From positions 620,001 to 684,000 of the forward strand of contig CAVVAY010000013.1 of NCBI GenBank assembly GCA_963746465.1: a stretch of 64,000 nt of DNA, read 5' to 3'. Positions 16,796-24,070 of this stretch are shown here, piece by piece. The notes below the pieces were generated by a model, which had not been told where the DNA came from, made no database searches, and was given only the letters and a program-made list of their open reading frames with translations. Position numbers and translations under genes: made by a program. Source of the stretch: CAVVAY01 sp963746465 (GTDB lineage Bacteria; Actinomycetota; Actinomycetes; JACCUZ01). Position 1 is the stretch's first letter. Each line of letters opens with the position of its first letter.

Positions 16796-17482
16796 ATGCG
16801 CCCCGTGGTCGGCATCACGTCGTACGTCGAGCAGGCACGCTGGGGTGTCTGGGACGTCCCCGCCGCGGTCCTGCCGTTCCGGTACGTGGAGCGCGTCGAG
16901 GCCGCGGGCGCGACCGCGGTGCTGCTGCCGCCCTCGGCCGCCTCGGACACCGCCGTGCTGGACCGCCTGGACGCCGTCGTCTTCGCCGGCGGCGCGGACC
17001 TTGACCCTGCGCTCTACCACCAGCCGCCGCACGCCGAGACCAAAGGCCTGCGCCCCGAGCGGGACGCCTCCGAGGTGCCGCTGATGCAGGCGGCGCTGGA
17101 CCGGGACCTGCCGGTGCTGGGCATCTGCCGCGGCATGCAGGTGATGTCGGTGGTCAGCGGCGGCACGCTGGTGCAGCACCTGCCGGACGCCGTGGGGCAC
17201 GAGCGGCACCGGCCCTCCCCCGGGGTCTACGGGCTGCACGACGTGCGGCTCGAGCCGGGGTCGCTGGCGTACCGGCTGCTCGGGGACAGGGTGAGCGTGC
17301 CGTCGTACCACCACCAGGGGCTCGAGTCGCCCGGCTCGCTGACCGTGACCGGCTGGGCCGACGACGACTCGCCGGAGGTCGTCGAGGTCCCGGAGCACCG
17401 GTTCGCCCTCGGGGTCCTGTGGCATCCAGAGGCCAGCGACGACCCCCGGCTGTTCGAGGCGCTGGTGGCAGCGGCCGAGTAG
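16796..17482 (+). CDS. Class I glutamine amidotransferase-like gamma-glutamyl hydrolase (peptidase C26, PuuD-like)
   Basis: The 228-residue protein has family hallmarks: VVGITSYVE, VFAGGADLDP, nucleophile Cys in LGICRGMQVMS, VPSYHHQGLE and the His/Glu pair in LWHPEASDD. Members cleave gamma-glutamyl amides such as gamma-glutamyl-GABA (PuuD) or act on folate polyglutamates. ATG 16796 is preferred over 16787 because CAGCAT lies 7 nt upstream, fitting a leaderless start. It lies 9 kb before a gamma-glutamyl ligase gene (25961). It could supply the final hydrolysis of that pathway, but no operator of that regulon is seen here. Confidence 0.87.
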   Translation: MRPVVGITSYVEQARWGVWDVPAAVLPFRYVERVEAAGATAVLLPPSAASDTAVLDRLDAVVFAGGADLDPALYHQPPHAETKGLRPERDASEVPLMQAALDRDLPVLGICRGMQVMSVVSGGTLVQHLPDAVGHERHRPSPGVYGLHDVRLEPGSLAYRLLGDRVSVPSYHHQGLESPGSLTVTGWADDDSPEVVEVPEHRFALGVLWHPEASDDPRLFEALVAAAE

Positions 17483-17534
17483 CCGCGCTGGTTGGCCGCA
17501 ACCGACCGGCGCACCATCCGAGAGGGGACCGTTC

Positions 17535-17942
17535 ATGAGCGACAATCCGTTCGACGCCGACCTGGCAATCACTCACATCCTGGTCGTCAGCGACATCGCA
17601 CGGTCCCGCCACTTCTGGGTCGACGTGCTGGGCGCCGAGCTCTACCGCGAGTACGGCGGCACCAGCGTCGTCCTCACCTTCGCCGGGAGCTGGCTCCTGC
17701 TGGTGACCGGAGGCGGTCCGACCGCCGACAAGCCTGACGTCACCTTCGCTCCCCCGCACGACCGGGTGACGGTCAGCCACGCCATGACCCTGCGCGTCGC
17801 AGACTGCCAGCGGTCGTACGTCGCGTTGCTGGCGCGCGGTGCGACCTTCCTGACCCCGCCCGTCGACCACGGTGCCGAGATCCGATGCTTCCTGCGCGAC
17901 CCGGACGGTCACCTGGTCGAGCTGTCGCAGGCCGTGGGGTGA
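17535..17942 (+). CDS. VOC-family (glyoxalase/dioxygenase fold) protein
   Basis: The 135-residue single VOC module has paired beta-alpha-beta units: ITHILVVSDIARSRHFWVDVLG at the start, and AEIRCFLRDPDGHLVELSQ at the end with the usual C-terminal metal Glu. Enzymatic role is unknown. GAGAGGGG lies 8 nt before ATG 17535. Its stop overlaps the methyltransferase GTG (GTGA), so the three genes VOC, methyltransferase and YjbR form one coupled unit. Confidence 0.85.
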   Translation: MSDNPFDADLAITHILVVSDIARSRHFWVDVLGAELYREYGGTSVVLTFAGSWLLLVTGGGPTADKPDVTFAPPHDRVTVSHAMTLRVADCQRSYVALLARGATFLTPPVDHGAEIRCFLRDPDGHLVELSQAVG

Positions 17943-18592
17943 AGCCCTACCTGCTGCTGCGCGCGGCCGACCTCGTGGCCGAGCGACCAGGCGGCGAGGT
18001 CGACGACGTGCACTTCACCGAGGCGCTCGCCGAGTCGGTGATCGCGGACACGACGAAGGTCGGCGACCGGGTGCTGGACCCGTTCGCGGGCTACGGGACG
18101 ACCCTGGCGGTGGCCGAGCGGATGGGCCGCAAGGCGATCGGCGTGGAGCTGCTGGCCGAGCACGTCGAGCACGTACGAGCCCGTACGGCGGGGCGGGCCC
18201 GGGTGCTGCACGGCGATGCCCGCCGACTGGCCGAGCTGGTCGATGGCCCCGTCGACCTGGTGCTCACCTCGCCGCCGTACATGACCACGGTCCGGCACCC
18301 CGAGAACCCGCTCACCGGGTACGCCACCGACGACGGCGACTACCCGACGTACCTGCGCGAGCTGGGCTCGGTCTTCGGCCAGGCCGCCACCCTGCTGCGG
18401 CCCGGTGGGCACGCGGTCGTCAACGTCGCCAACGTCGTGGCCGACGGGCACGTCACGCCGTTGGCCTGGGACGTGGGCCGGGTCGTCTCCGAGCACCTCA
18501 CCTTCCTCGGCGAGACGTTCCTGTGCTGGGACGAGCACCCGCCCGGCCTGGCCGGTGACTACCTGCTCTGGTTCGTGCGGCCGGCGGACTGA
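17939..18592 (+). CDS. Class beta-type N6/N4 DNA (or RNA) methyltransferase, orphan
   Basis: The 217-residue SAM-dependent enzyme has SAM motif I DPFAGYGTT, an acidic GVELL loop and catalytic motif IV TSPPY, the hallmark of N4-cytosine/N6-adenine amino-methyltransferases. No target-recognition domain of usual size is visible, and no restriction gene lies nearby. GTG 17939 (overlapping the VOC stop) gives VKPYLLLRAADLV; an upstream start at 17885 would sit inside the VOC gene. Some small members of this family modify RNA, so the substrate is open. The neighbour YjbR protein starts on its stop codon (TGATG). Confidence 0.83.
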   Translation: MKPYLLLRAADLVAERPGGEVDDVHFTEALAESVIADTTKVGDRVLDPFAGYGTTLAVAERMGRKAIGVELLAEHVEHVRARTAGRARVLHGDARRLAELVDGPVDLVLTSPPYMTTVRHPENPLTGYATDDGDYPTYLRELGSVFGQAATLLRPGGHAVVNVANVVADGHVTPLAWDVGRVVSEHLTFLGETFLCWDEHPPGLAGDYLLWFVRPAD

Positions 18593-18933
18593 TGGTCATC
18601 GTCGACGACGTGCGCGCGCTGGCGGAGACCCTCCCGCGCAGCTACGAGGTGCTGGTCCGGGACCGGGTGAAGTTCCGGGTCGGGTCGATGGTCTACGTCG
18701 CCTTCTCGCACGACGAGCAGACGATGGGCTTCGCCTTCCCCAGGGAGGAGCGGGCCGCGCTGGTGGCCGCCGAGCCGGAGAAGTTCCTGCTGCCGCCGGA
18801 GTCGGACCTGCGGTTCAACTGGGTGGTCGTCCGGCTCGCCGCGATCGACCAGGCCGAGATGGAGGAGCTGGTCCTGGGCGCCTGGCGGATGGTGGTGCCG
18901 AAGAAGGTCGCTCGCGAGCGCCTCGGCGACTGA
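18592..18933 (+). CDS. MmcQ/YjbR family protein
   Basis: The 113-residue protein has the MmcQ/YjbR (CyaY-like) fold signature: KFRVGSMVYVAFSHDEQ, GFAFPREERAALV and NWVVVRLAAIDQAEMEELVLGAWR. The family is often annotated as DNA-binding from structure, with no proven function. ATG 18592 overlaps the methyltransferase stop, so the two products are probably made in fixed ratio. The 3' end is convergent with the MBL hydrolase 9 nt away. Confidence 0.85.
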   Translation: MVIVDDVRALAETLPRSYEVLVRDRVKFRVGSMVYVAFSHDEQTMGFAFPREERAALVAAEPEKFLLPPESDLRFNWVVVRLAAIDQAEMEELVLGAWRMVVPKKVARERLGD

Positions 18934-18942
18934 GGCCGTCGG

Positions 18943-19542
18943 TCAGGTCGGCGCGTCCGCCGCCGCGAAGGCCGGGCCGTGCCCGGGAACGAGCGTGTCC
19001 GCAACCCCGAGCAGCAGCCGCCGGGACGCGGCCAGCACGTCGGCGTCCGGCGCGTACGGGTCCGCCACCGGGCCGTCCGGGCGCCACCAGGCGTGGGTAA
19101 AGGCGAGCACGCCGTCTGCGGTGCCGACCAGGGTGGAGATGTCCTCCGGGGTGTGGCCCGGTGTGCGCACCAGCCGCACCGACGGCGACAGCTCCAGCCC
19201 GTGGGCGTCACGACTCGTCCAGAGGTCGCCCTCGTACACGGCCCAGTGGTCGTGCACCCGCGCGTGCGGGAACAGCGCGATGTTGACGGTGTGGTCGGGA
19301 TGGTGGTGGCTGACCACCACGTCGGTGACCTCCTCGGCCCCCACGCCCAGCCGGCCGAGCGACGCGAGCAGGGCGGAGCGGTCCGCGACCAGTCCTGGGT
19401 CGACCACCAGGATCAGGTCACCCTCGCGGACCAGGCCGATCGTGCTGCCGACGTGCTGCCCGTCCTCCGCCTGGCGGACGTAGCCCTCGTGCACGACGTG
19501 GGCGACGGCGGTGCGTTCACGGGGCAGCAGGTCGACGGTCAC
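18943..19542 (-). CDS. Metallo-beta-lactamase fold hydrolase (MBLAC1/glyoxalase II-like)
   Basis: The 199-residue protein has the dinuclear metal motif SHHHPDH, a second-shell GHTPEDIS (metal His), THAWW and a final PGHGPAF. This is a compact single-domain MBL hydrolase of the MBLAC1-like or glyoxalase II-like type. Substrate is unknown. GTG 19542 gives VDLLPRERTAVAHVVHEGYV. It is divergent from gntR with about 59 nt between the starts and convergent with the YjbR gene. Confidence 0.85.
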   Translation of the reverse strand: MTVDLLPRERTAVAHVVHEGYVRQAEDGQHVGSTIGLVREGDLILVVDPGLVADRSALLASLGRLGVGAEEVTDVVVSHHHPDHTVNIALFPHARVHDHWAVYEGDLWTSRDAHGLELSPSVRLVRTPGHTPEDISTLVGTADGVLAFTHAWWRPDGPVADPYAPDADVLAASRRLLLGVADTLVPGHGPAFAAADAPT

Positions 19543-19588
19543 CCGCAGAGTCTGCCCTCTCCGGCCGCGCGGCCCAGCTGAGCGGGCC

Positions 19589-19594
19589 TACGCT
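19589..19594 (+). promoter_or_regulatory. Leaderless -10 element (TACGCT) for the GntR/HutC regulator
   Basis: TACGCT lies 7 nt before ATG 19602 with no Shine-Dalgarno sequence. No GTnTAnAC operator is present here, so there is no sign of autoregulation through that site. Confidence 0.5.
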
Positions 19595-19601
19595 CGGCGC
19601 C

Positions 19602-20423
19602 ATGCCGGGCAACCTGGACGACCTGCTCGGGTCGGCCCCAGACCTCGGCCGACCGTCGAGCCTGCCGGCGCACGCGCGCATCGAGCAGTGGCTGATGGCC
19701 GCGATCGACGACGGCACCCTCGAGGTCGGCCACAAGCTGCCCCGCGAGGAGGTGCTGGCGGCCGGCCTGGGCGTCAGCCGGATGACCCTGCGACAGGCCC
19801 TGTCTGCCCTGGATGCCCACGGTGCCCTGGTCCGCCGCCCCGGCCGGCAGGGTGGCACCTTCGTGGCCCAGCCGAAGATCGTCTGCGACCTGACCGGGCT
19901 GGCCGGCTTCACCGAGCAGATGCGCCGGGCGCACGTCCGGGCCGGCGCCCGGATGATCAGCGCGACCACCCGGGCCGCGAGCGGAGCCGAGCTGCGGGCC
20001 CTCGGCCTGGACCGTGGCCAGCGTGTGCACGAGGTGGTGCGGGTGCGGTCGGCCAACCGGGAGCCGCTGGCCATCGAGCAGGCCTGCTTCCCTGCGACGC
20101 TCTTCCCCGACCTGCTCGAGCACCGGCTGACCGGATCGCTCTACCGGCTGCTCGAGAAGGAGTACGACCTCATGCCGCACACGGCGTCCGAGGTGCTGGA
20201 GCCGGTCATCGCCTCGGCCGAGCAGGCAGACCTGCTTCGCGTGGCCGACGGCAGCCCGCTGATGCTCATCGAGCGCACCGCGTTCACCGTGTCCGGCGCC
20301 GCAGTCGAGTACGCCCACGACGTGTTCCGTGCCGACCGCACCCGGATCACCGTGCGTACCGGTCTGGGCCAGGCGGCCCGCAGCGAGATGGCCGCCGACG
20401 GAGACGTGGCATCCGCCGGCTGA
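19602..20423 (+). CDS. GntR-family transcriptional regulator, HutC subfamily
   Basis: The 273-residue regulator has an N-terminal winged helix at about residues 20-90 (RIEQWLMAAIDDGTLEVG, LPREEVLAAGLGVSRMTLR, GTFVA). A C-terminal UTRA effector domain at about 100-250 follows (EHRLTGSLYRLLEKEYDL, LMLIERTAFTVSGAAVEY). HutC-type members bind GTnTAnAC palindromes and are released by pathway metabolites. Palindromes of exactly that form lie at 23035 and 25871 in front of the catabolic genes, so this protein is the likely local repressor. It is convergent with the FAD-GcvT gene. Confidence 0.92.
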   Translation: MPGNLDDLLGSAPDLGRPSSLPAHARIEQWLMAAIDDGTLEVGHKLPREEVLAAGLGVSRMTLRQALSALDAHGALVRRPGRQGGTFVAQPKIVCDLTGLAGFTEQMRRAHVRAGARMISATTRAASGAELRALGLDRGQRVHEVVRVRSANREPLAIEQACFPATLFPDLLEHRLTGSLYRLLEKEYDLMPHTASEVLEPVIASAEQADLLRVADGSPLMLIERTAFTVSGAAVEYAHDVFRADRTRITVRTGLGQAARSEMAADGDVASAG

Positions 20424-20429
20424 CCACGG

Positions 20430-20502
20430 GACACAAACGGTGCTGCTGCGCACTCTGGGGCGAGCTGTTCGTCGCGCACGTCTCGCATGCCCCGTTTGTG
20501 TC
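20430..20502. repeat. Perfect 11-bp inverted repeat between convergent genes
   Basis: GACACAAACGG (20430-20440) is repeated inverted as CCGTTTGTGTC (20492-20502) around a 51-nt loop. It fills the spacer between the convergent ends of gntR and the FAD-GcvT gene. A bidirectional termination hairpin or a mobile palindromic element are possible. The arms are clearly more AT-rich than the flanks, and no T-tract follows. Confidence 0.6.
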
Positions 20503-20528
20503 GCTGAGTCAGCACCCGTGTGCCGGCG

Positions 20529-23006
20529 TCAGCCGTCGGCGTGCACCCGGGTGCTCTTGGGGTCGAACAGCGGTTGGGCAACCACGACCCCACCGACCCA
20601 CTCACCGAAGACGTTCACCGTCACCTCGGTGCCCGGCGTCGCGACCTCGACCGGCAGGTAGCCGTAGGCGATCGACGCGCCCATCGAATAGCCGTATCCC
20701 CCTGAGGTCACCCGGCCCAGCACCTCCCCGCCCACCCGGACGGGCTCGCCGCCCAGGGCGACCGTGCGCGGGTCGGCCAGCGTCAGGCAGCACAGCCGCC
20801 GCGACAGGCCCGCAGCCTTGCGGTCTCGCAACGCGTCCCGGCCCTCGAACCCGCCGGGCTTGTCGAGCTTCACGCAGAACCCGAGCCCCGCCTCGTAGGG
20901 GTCGGTCTCCGGGGTGATGTCGGTGCTCCAGACGCGGTACCCCTTCTCCAGCCGCAGGCTCTCGATCGCGCGGTACCCGCCGGCCACGAGGCCGTGCCCG
21001 CGACCCGCCTCCCACAGCGCCGACCACAGCGCGCGGCCGTACTCAGCCGGCGCATAGAGCTCCCAGCCGAGCTCGCCGGTGAAGGTGACTCGCAGGGCGC
21101 GCACGGGGACGTCGGCCACGCTGATCTCCTGCGCGGTCATGAAGGGGAACGCGGCGTTCGACAGGTCGGCGCCGGTGAGCTCGCGCAGCACGTCGCGGCT
21201 GCGCGGCCCCCAGATCGCGTAGGTCACCAGCTGCCCCGTGACGTCGTCCACTCGCACCGTCGCGTCCCGTCGACGGGCCTGCCGGCGCAACCAGGACGCG
21301 TCGTGCGAGCCGAAAGCCGTGCCGGTGACGACCAGGAAGGCGTCCTCTGCCACTCGGGTCACCGTGAAATCCGACTCGATGCCACCGCGTGAGTTGAGCG
21401 CCTGGGTGTAGGTGATGTCGCCGACCGCGCGAGCGACCCGGTTGTCGCACAGCCACTCCAGGAGGTCCGCGGCGTCCGCGCCGGTGACCATCAACTTGGC
21501 GAACGACGACTCGTCGAACAGCGCGACGGCCTCGCGGGTCGCCTTGTGCTCGACACCCACGGCCGGCGACCACAGCTGCCCGGCCCACCCCCTCGGCCGC
21601 AGCGACTCGTCGCCGCCCTCGGCATTGCTCTCGTAGTGGTTAACCCTTTCCCAGCCGGACTTCTCGCCGAACCACGCGCCGTGCTCGGTGTGCCAGTCGT
21701 ACGCCGGGCTGGTGCGTAGCGGTCGTCCTGCCTGGCGCTCCTGGCCGGGATAGACGATGTCGTAGTAGGTCTCGTAGGTCTCCAAGGTGCGTTTCAGGGT
21801 GTACGACGGCGAGCGGTACTGCCGCCCGAACCGCCGGACGTCCATGTGCCAGAGGTCCATGCCGGGATCGCCGGACACGATCCACTCGGCCATCACCTTG
21901 CCGATGCCGCCGGCACCGGCGATGCCGTGGGCGCAGAAGCCGGCGGCCACGAAGAACCCGTCGACATCGGTCTCGCCGAGCAGGAACTCGTTGTCCGGCG
22001 TGAAGGCCTCCGGTCCGTTGATGATCTTGCGGAGGCCCACGTCGGCCATGGCCGGGACCCGGCGTTGGGCGTTGGTGGTGATCTCCTCGAACCGGTCCCA
22101 GACCTCGGGCAGCAGCCGGCCGTTGAAGTCCGGCGGGATGGCGTCGTAGGTCCGGGGGCCGGCGGTGAACGGCTCGGCTGACCGCTCGTACCCGCCCATC
22201 ACCAGCCCGTCCACCTCCTGCCGGTAGTAGACGAGCAGGTCCGGGTCACGAAGGGTCGGCAGGGGGCTCTTCCGCCGCTCCAGGAACGCGTCGGTGACGA
22301 CGTACTGGTGCGACATCGGAACCAGCGGCAGCCGGACGTCGAGCATCCGGCCGATCTCGGCGGCGAACATCCCGCCGCAGTTCACGACCGTCTCGCAGTC
22401 GATGCTGCCGCGGTCGGTGTGCACCCGCGCGACCCGCCCTCGCTCGGCGTCGATGCCGGTGACCCTGGTGTGCGGGTGCACCTGCACGCCGTTCGCGCGG
22501 GCCAGGTTCGCGAGGGCGTAGCAGAGCTGGGAGGGGTCCAGGTAGCCGTCCGACGCGAGGTAGGCGCCGCCGACGACACCGCTCGTGTCGATCAGCGGGA
22601 ACATCGCCTGCGCCTCGGTCGGTGAGATCTCCTGCAGCGGCAGTCCGTACGCCGTCGCCCAGCCGATCTGCCGCCGGATCTCGGCCATCCGCTCCGATGA
22701 GGACGCCAGCCGGATGCCGCCGGACTCCACCCAACCCGGCGGGTGCTCGCCCTGCTGCAGTTTCCGGTACAGATCGACGGAGTACATGTTCATCCGGGTC
22801 AGCGTCGGGTCGGCCCGCAGCTGGCCCACGAGACCTGCGGAGTGGAACGTCGACCCGCTGGTCAGCTCGGCGCGGTCCACCAGGACGACGTCCGTGGTAC
22901 CGAGCTCGGCCAGGTGATAGGCGACGCTGACGCCGCCGACCCCGCCGCCGATCACCACCACCGCCGCGGACGTCGGCAACGGGCGGCCCGCCGGCTGTTC
23001 AGGCAC
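20529..23006 (-). CDS. FAD-dependent oxidoreductase with C-terminal GcvT domain (dimethylglycine/sarcosine dehydrogenase-like)
   Basis: The 825-residue protein begins with a Rossmann FAD site (VVVIGGGVGGVSVAYHL). SGSTFHSAGL follows, where the His matches the residue that covalently binds FAD in dimethylglycine dehydrogenase. A DAO/FAO_M region reaches about residue 430, then a GcvT aminomethyltransferase-like folate domain (TGELGWELYAPAEY, ESLRLEKGYRVW). Relatives demethylate N-methyl amines and pass the one-carbon unit to tetrahydrofolate. GTG 23006 lies 6 nt after a TAGTCT -10 element, again leaderless, whose -35 position is covered by the HutC-type palindrome. The true substrate is unknown. 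Confidence 0.9.
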   Translation of the reverse strand: MPEQPAGRPLPTSAAVVVIGGGVGGVSVAYHLAELGTTDVVLVDRAELTSGSTFHSAGLVGQLRADPTLTRMNMYSVDLYRKLQQGEHPPGWVESGGIRLASSSERMAEIRRQIGWATAYGLPLQEISPTEAQAMFPLIDTSGVVGGAYLASDGYLDPSQLCYALANLARANGVQVHPHTRVTGIDAERGRVARVHTDRGSIDCETVVNCGGMFAAEIGRMLDVRLPLVPMSHQYVVTDAFLERRKSPLPTLRDPDLLVYYRQEVDGLVMGGYERSAEPFTAGPRTYDAIPPDFNGRLLPEVWDRFEEITTNAQRRVPAMADVGLRKIINGPEAFTPDNEFLLGETDVDGFFVAAGFCAHGIAGAGGIGKVMAEWIVSGDPGMDLWHMDVRRFGRQYRSPSYTLKRTLETYETYYDIVYPGQERQAGRPLRTSPAYDWHTEHGAWFGEKSGWERVNHYESNAEGGDESLRPRGWAGQLWSPAVGVEHKATREAVALFDESSFAKLMVTGADAADLLEWLCDNRVARAVGDITYTQALNSRGGIESDFTVTRVAEDAFLVVTGTAFGSHDASWLRRQARRRDATVRVDDVTGQLVTYAIWGPRSRDVLRELTGADLSNAAFPFMTAQEISVADVPVRALRVTFTGELGWELYAPAEYGRALWSALWEAGRGHGLVAGGYRAIESLRLEKGYRVWSTDITPETDPYEAGLGFCVKLDKPGGFEGRDALRDRKAAGLSRRLCCLTLADPRTVALGGEPVRVGGEVLGRVTSGGYGYSMGASIAYGYLPVEVATPGTEVTVNVFGEWVGGVVVAQPLFDPKSTRVHADG

Positions 23007-23012
23007 CTGCGG

Positions 23013-23018
23013 AGACTA
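23013..23018 (-). promoter_or_regulatory. -10 element (TAGTCT) for the FAD-GcvT oxidoreductase
   Basis: On the minus strand TAGTCT lies 6 nt before GTG 23006. A 17-nt spacer places the -35 at 23036-23041, inside the palindromic operator. Confidence 0.5.
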
Positions 23019-23034
23019 CGGCTCGCGCCTGTTT

Positions 23035-23046
23035 CGGTCTAGACCG
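23035..23046. promoter_or_regulatory. Palindromic HutC-type operator in the divergent FAD-GcvT/kinase promoter region
   Basis: CGGTCTAGACCG is a perfect 12-bp palindrome whose core GTCTAGAC fits the GntR/HutC consensus GTnTAnAC. Its centre is equidistant from the two divergent -10 elements (23013-23018 minus, 23064-23069 plus). It therefore overlaps both predicted -35 positions. Repression of both genes by one dimer is the natural reading. The regulator at 19602 is the candidate ligand-responsive binder. Confidence 0.75.
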
Positions 23047-23063
23047 TTGCGAACGGCCGGGAG

Positions 23064-23069
23064 TAGGTT
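23064..23069 (+). promoter_or_regulatory. -10 element (TAGGTT) for the choline-kinase-like gene
   Basis: TAGGTT lies 8 nt before GTG 23078. A 17-nt spacer puts the -35 hexamer at 23041-23046, inside the palindromic operator. Confidence 0.5.
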
Positions 23070-23077
23070 CGCGTGTC

Positions 23078-24031
23078 GTGACCGGACCCGGGGACGAGAT
23101 GGAGCCGGCCCCATCCGCGCAGGTCCTCGACCGCCTGCACGCGGCCCTGCGCGACCTGCCCGAGCTGGTCGGTGAGCCGCGGACCGTGCATCCCCTCGAG
23201 GGTGGACTGACGAACTTCAACTTCAAGGTCGCGACCCCGGGCCGCACCGTGGTCGTGCGGCTGTCCAGCTCGGACGGTGACCTGCTGGCCATCGACCGGG
23301 AGGCCGAGCACACCAACTCGCTGCGGGCGGCAGCGAGCGGTGCCGCCCCTGCGGTCGTCGGCTACCTGCCGCAGCACCAGGCGCTGGTCGTGGAGTGGGT
23401 CGAGGGCCGGACGCTGACGTCAGCCGACCTGCACGACGAGTCGATGCTCGTGCGGGTCGCCGAGGCGTGCCGCCGGCTGCACTCCGGTGAGCGGTTCGAC
23501 GGCGACTTCGACATGTTCGCCATCCAGCAGCGCTACCTCGCGATCGTCCAGGAGCGTGGCTTCCGGCTGCCCGGGCGCTACCTCGAGCTGCTGCCGCAGG
23601 CCGGCCGGGTCGCCGAGGCCCTCGCCGTACGGCGTGAGTCCACGGTCCCGTGCAACAACGACCTGCTCGCAGCCAACTTCATCGACGACGGCGGGCGGCT
23701 GTGGGTCATCGACTACGAGTACGGCGGCAACAACGACCCGTGCTTCGAGCTCGGAAACATCTGGAGCGAGTCCGAGCTCACCCTGGACCAGCTGCAGGTC
23801 CTGGTCGACGGCTACTACGGCGAGCACCTCCGTCACAAGGTCGCCCGGGCCCGGCTGCTCGGCCTGATGGCGCGGTACGGCTGGACCCTGTGGGCGTCGA
23901 TCCAGGCCGAGGTGAGCCCGATCGAGTTCGACTTCTGGGCGTGGGGGATGGCGAAGTACGAGCTGGCCCTGGCGGAGTTCGACGGACCCGACTTCGACCA
24001 CCTGCTGGCCGAGGCCCGCCGCCCCGACTGA
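23078..24031 (+). CDS. Choline/ethanolamine kinase-like phosphotransferase
   Basis: The 317-residue protein-kinase-like small-molecule phosphotransferase (APH/choline kinase superfamily) has a glycine-rich loop HPLEGGLTNFNFKV. The Brenner-type catalytic loop is CNNDLLAANF, with catalytic Asp and metal Asn but Asn where classical members have His. The metal-binding VIDYEYGGNNDPCFELGN follows. It probably phosphorylates a small amine or amino alcohol inside the cell. GTG 23078 fits the leaderless -10. It is divergent from the FAD-GcvT gene with a shared operator and 39 nt from the convergent permease end. A structural role without catalysis is less likely. Confidence 0.86.
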   Translation: MTGPGDEMEPAPSAQVLDRLHAALRDLPELVGEPRTVHPLEGGLTNFNFKVATPGRTVVVRLSSSDGDLLAIDREAEHTNSLRAAASGAAPAVVGYLPQHQALVVEWVEGRTLTSADLHDESMLVRVAEACRRLHSGERFDGDFDMFAIQQRYLAIVQERGFRLPGRYLELLPQAGRVAEALAVRRESTVPCNNDLLAANFIDDGGRLWVIDYEYGGNNDPCFELGNIWSESELTLDQLQVLVDGYYGEHLRHKVARARLLGLMARYGWTLWASIQAEVSPIEFDFWAWGMAKYELALAEFDGPDFDHLLAEARRPD

Positions 24032-24070
24032 CCGCTCGGGACAGTCGGTCGGGACGGCGGGAGCCTCCGG

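Noticed and set aside
17939..18592. Restriction-modification system
   Set aside because: Only a methyltransferase is present; no endonuclease or specificity gene lies within several kb.
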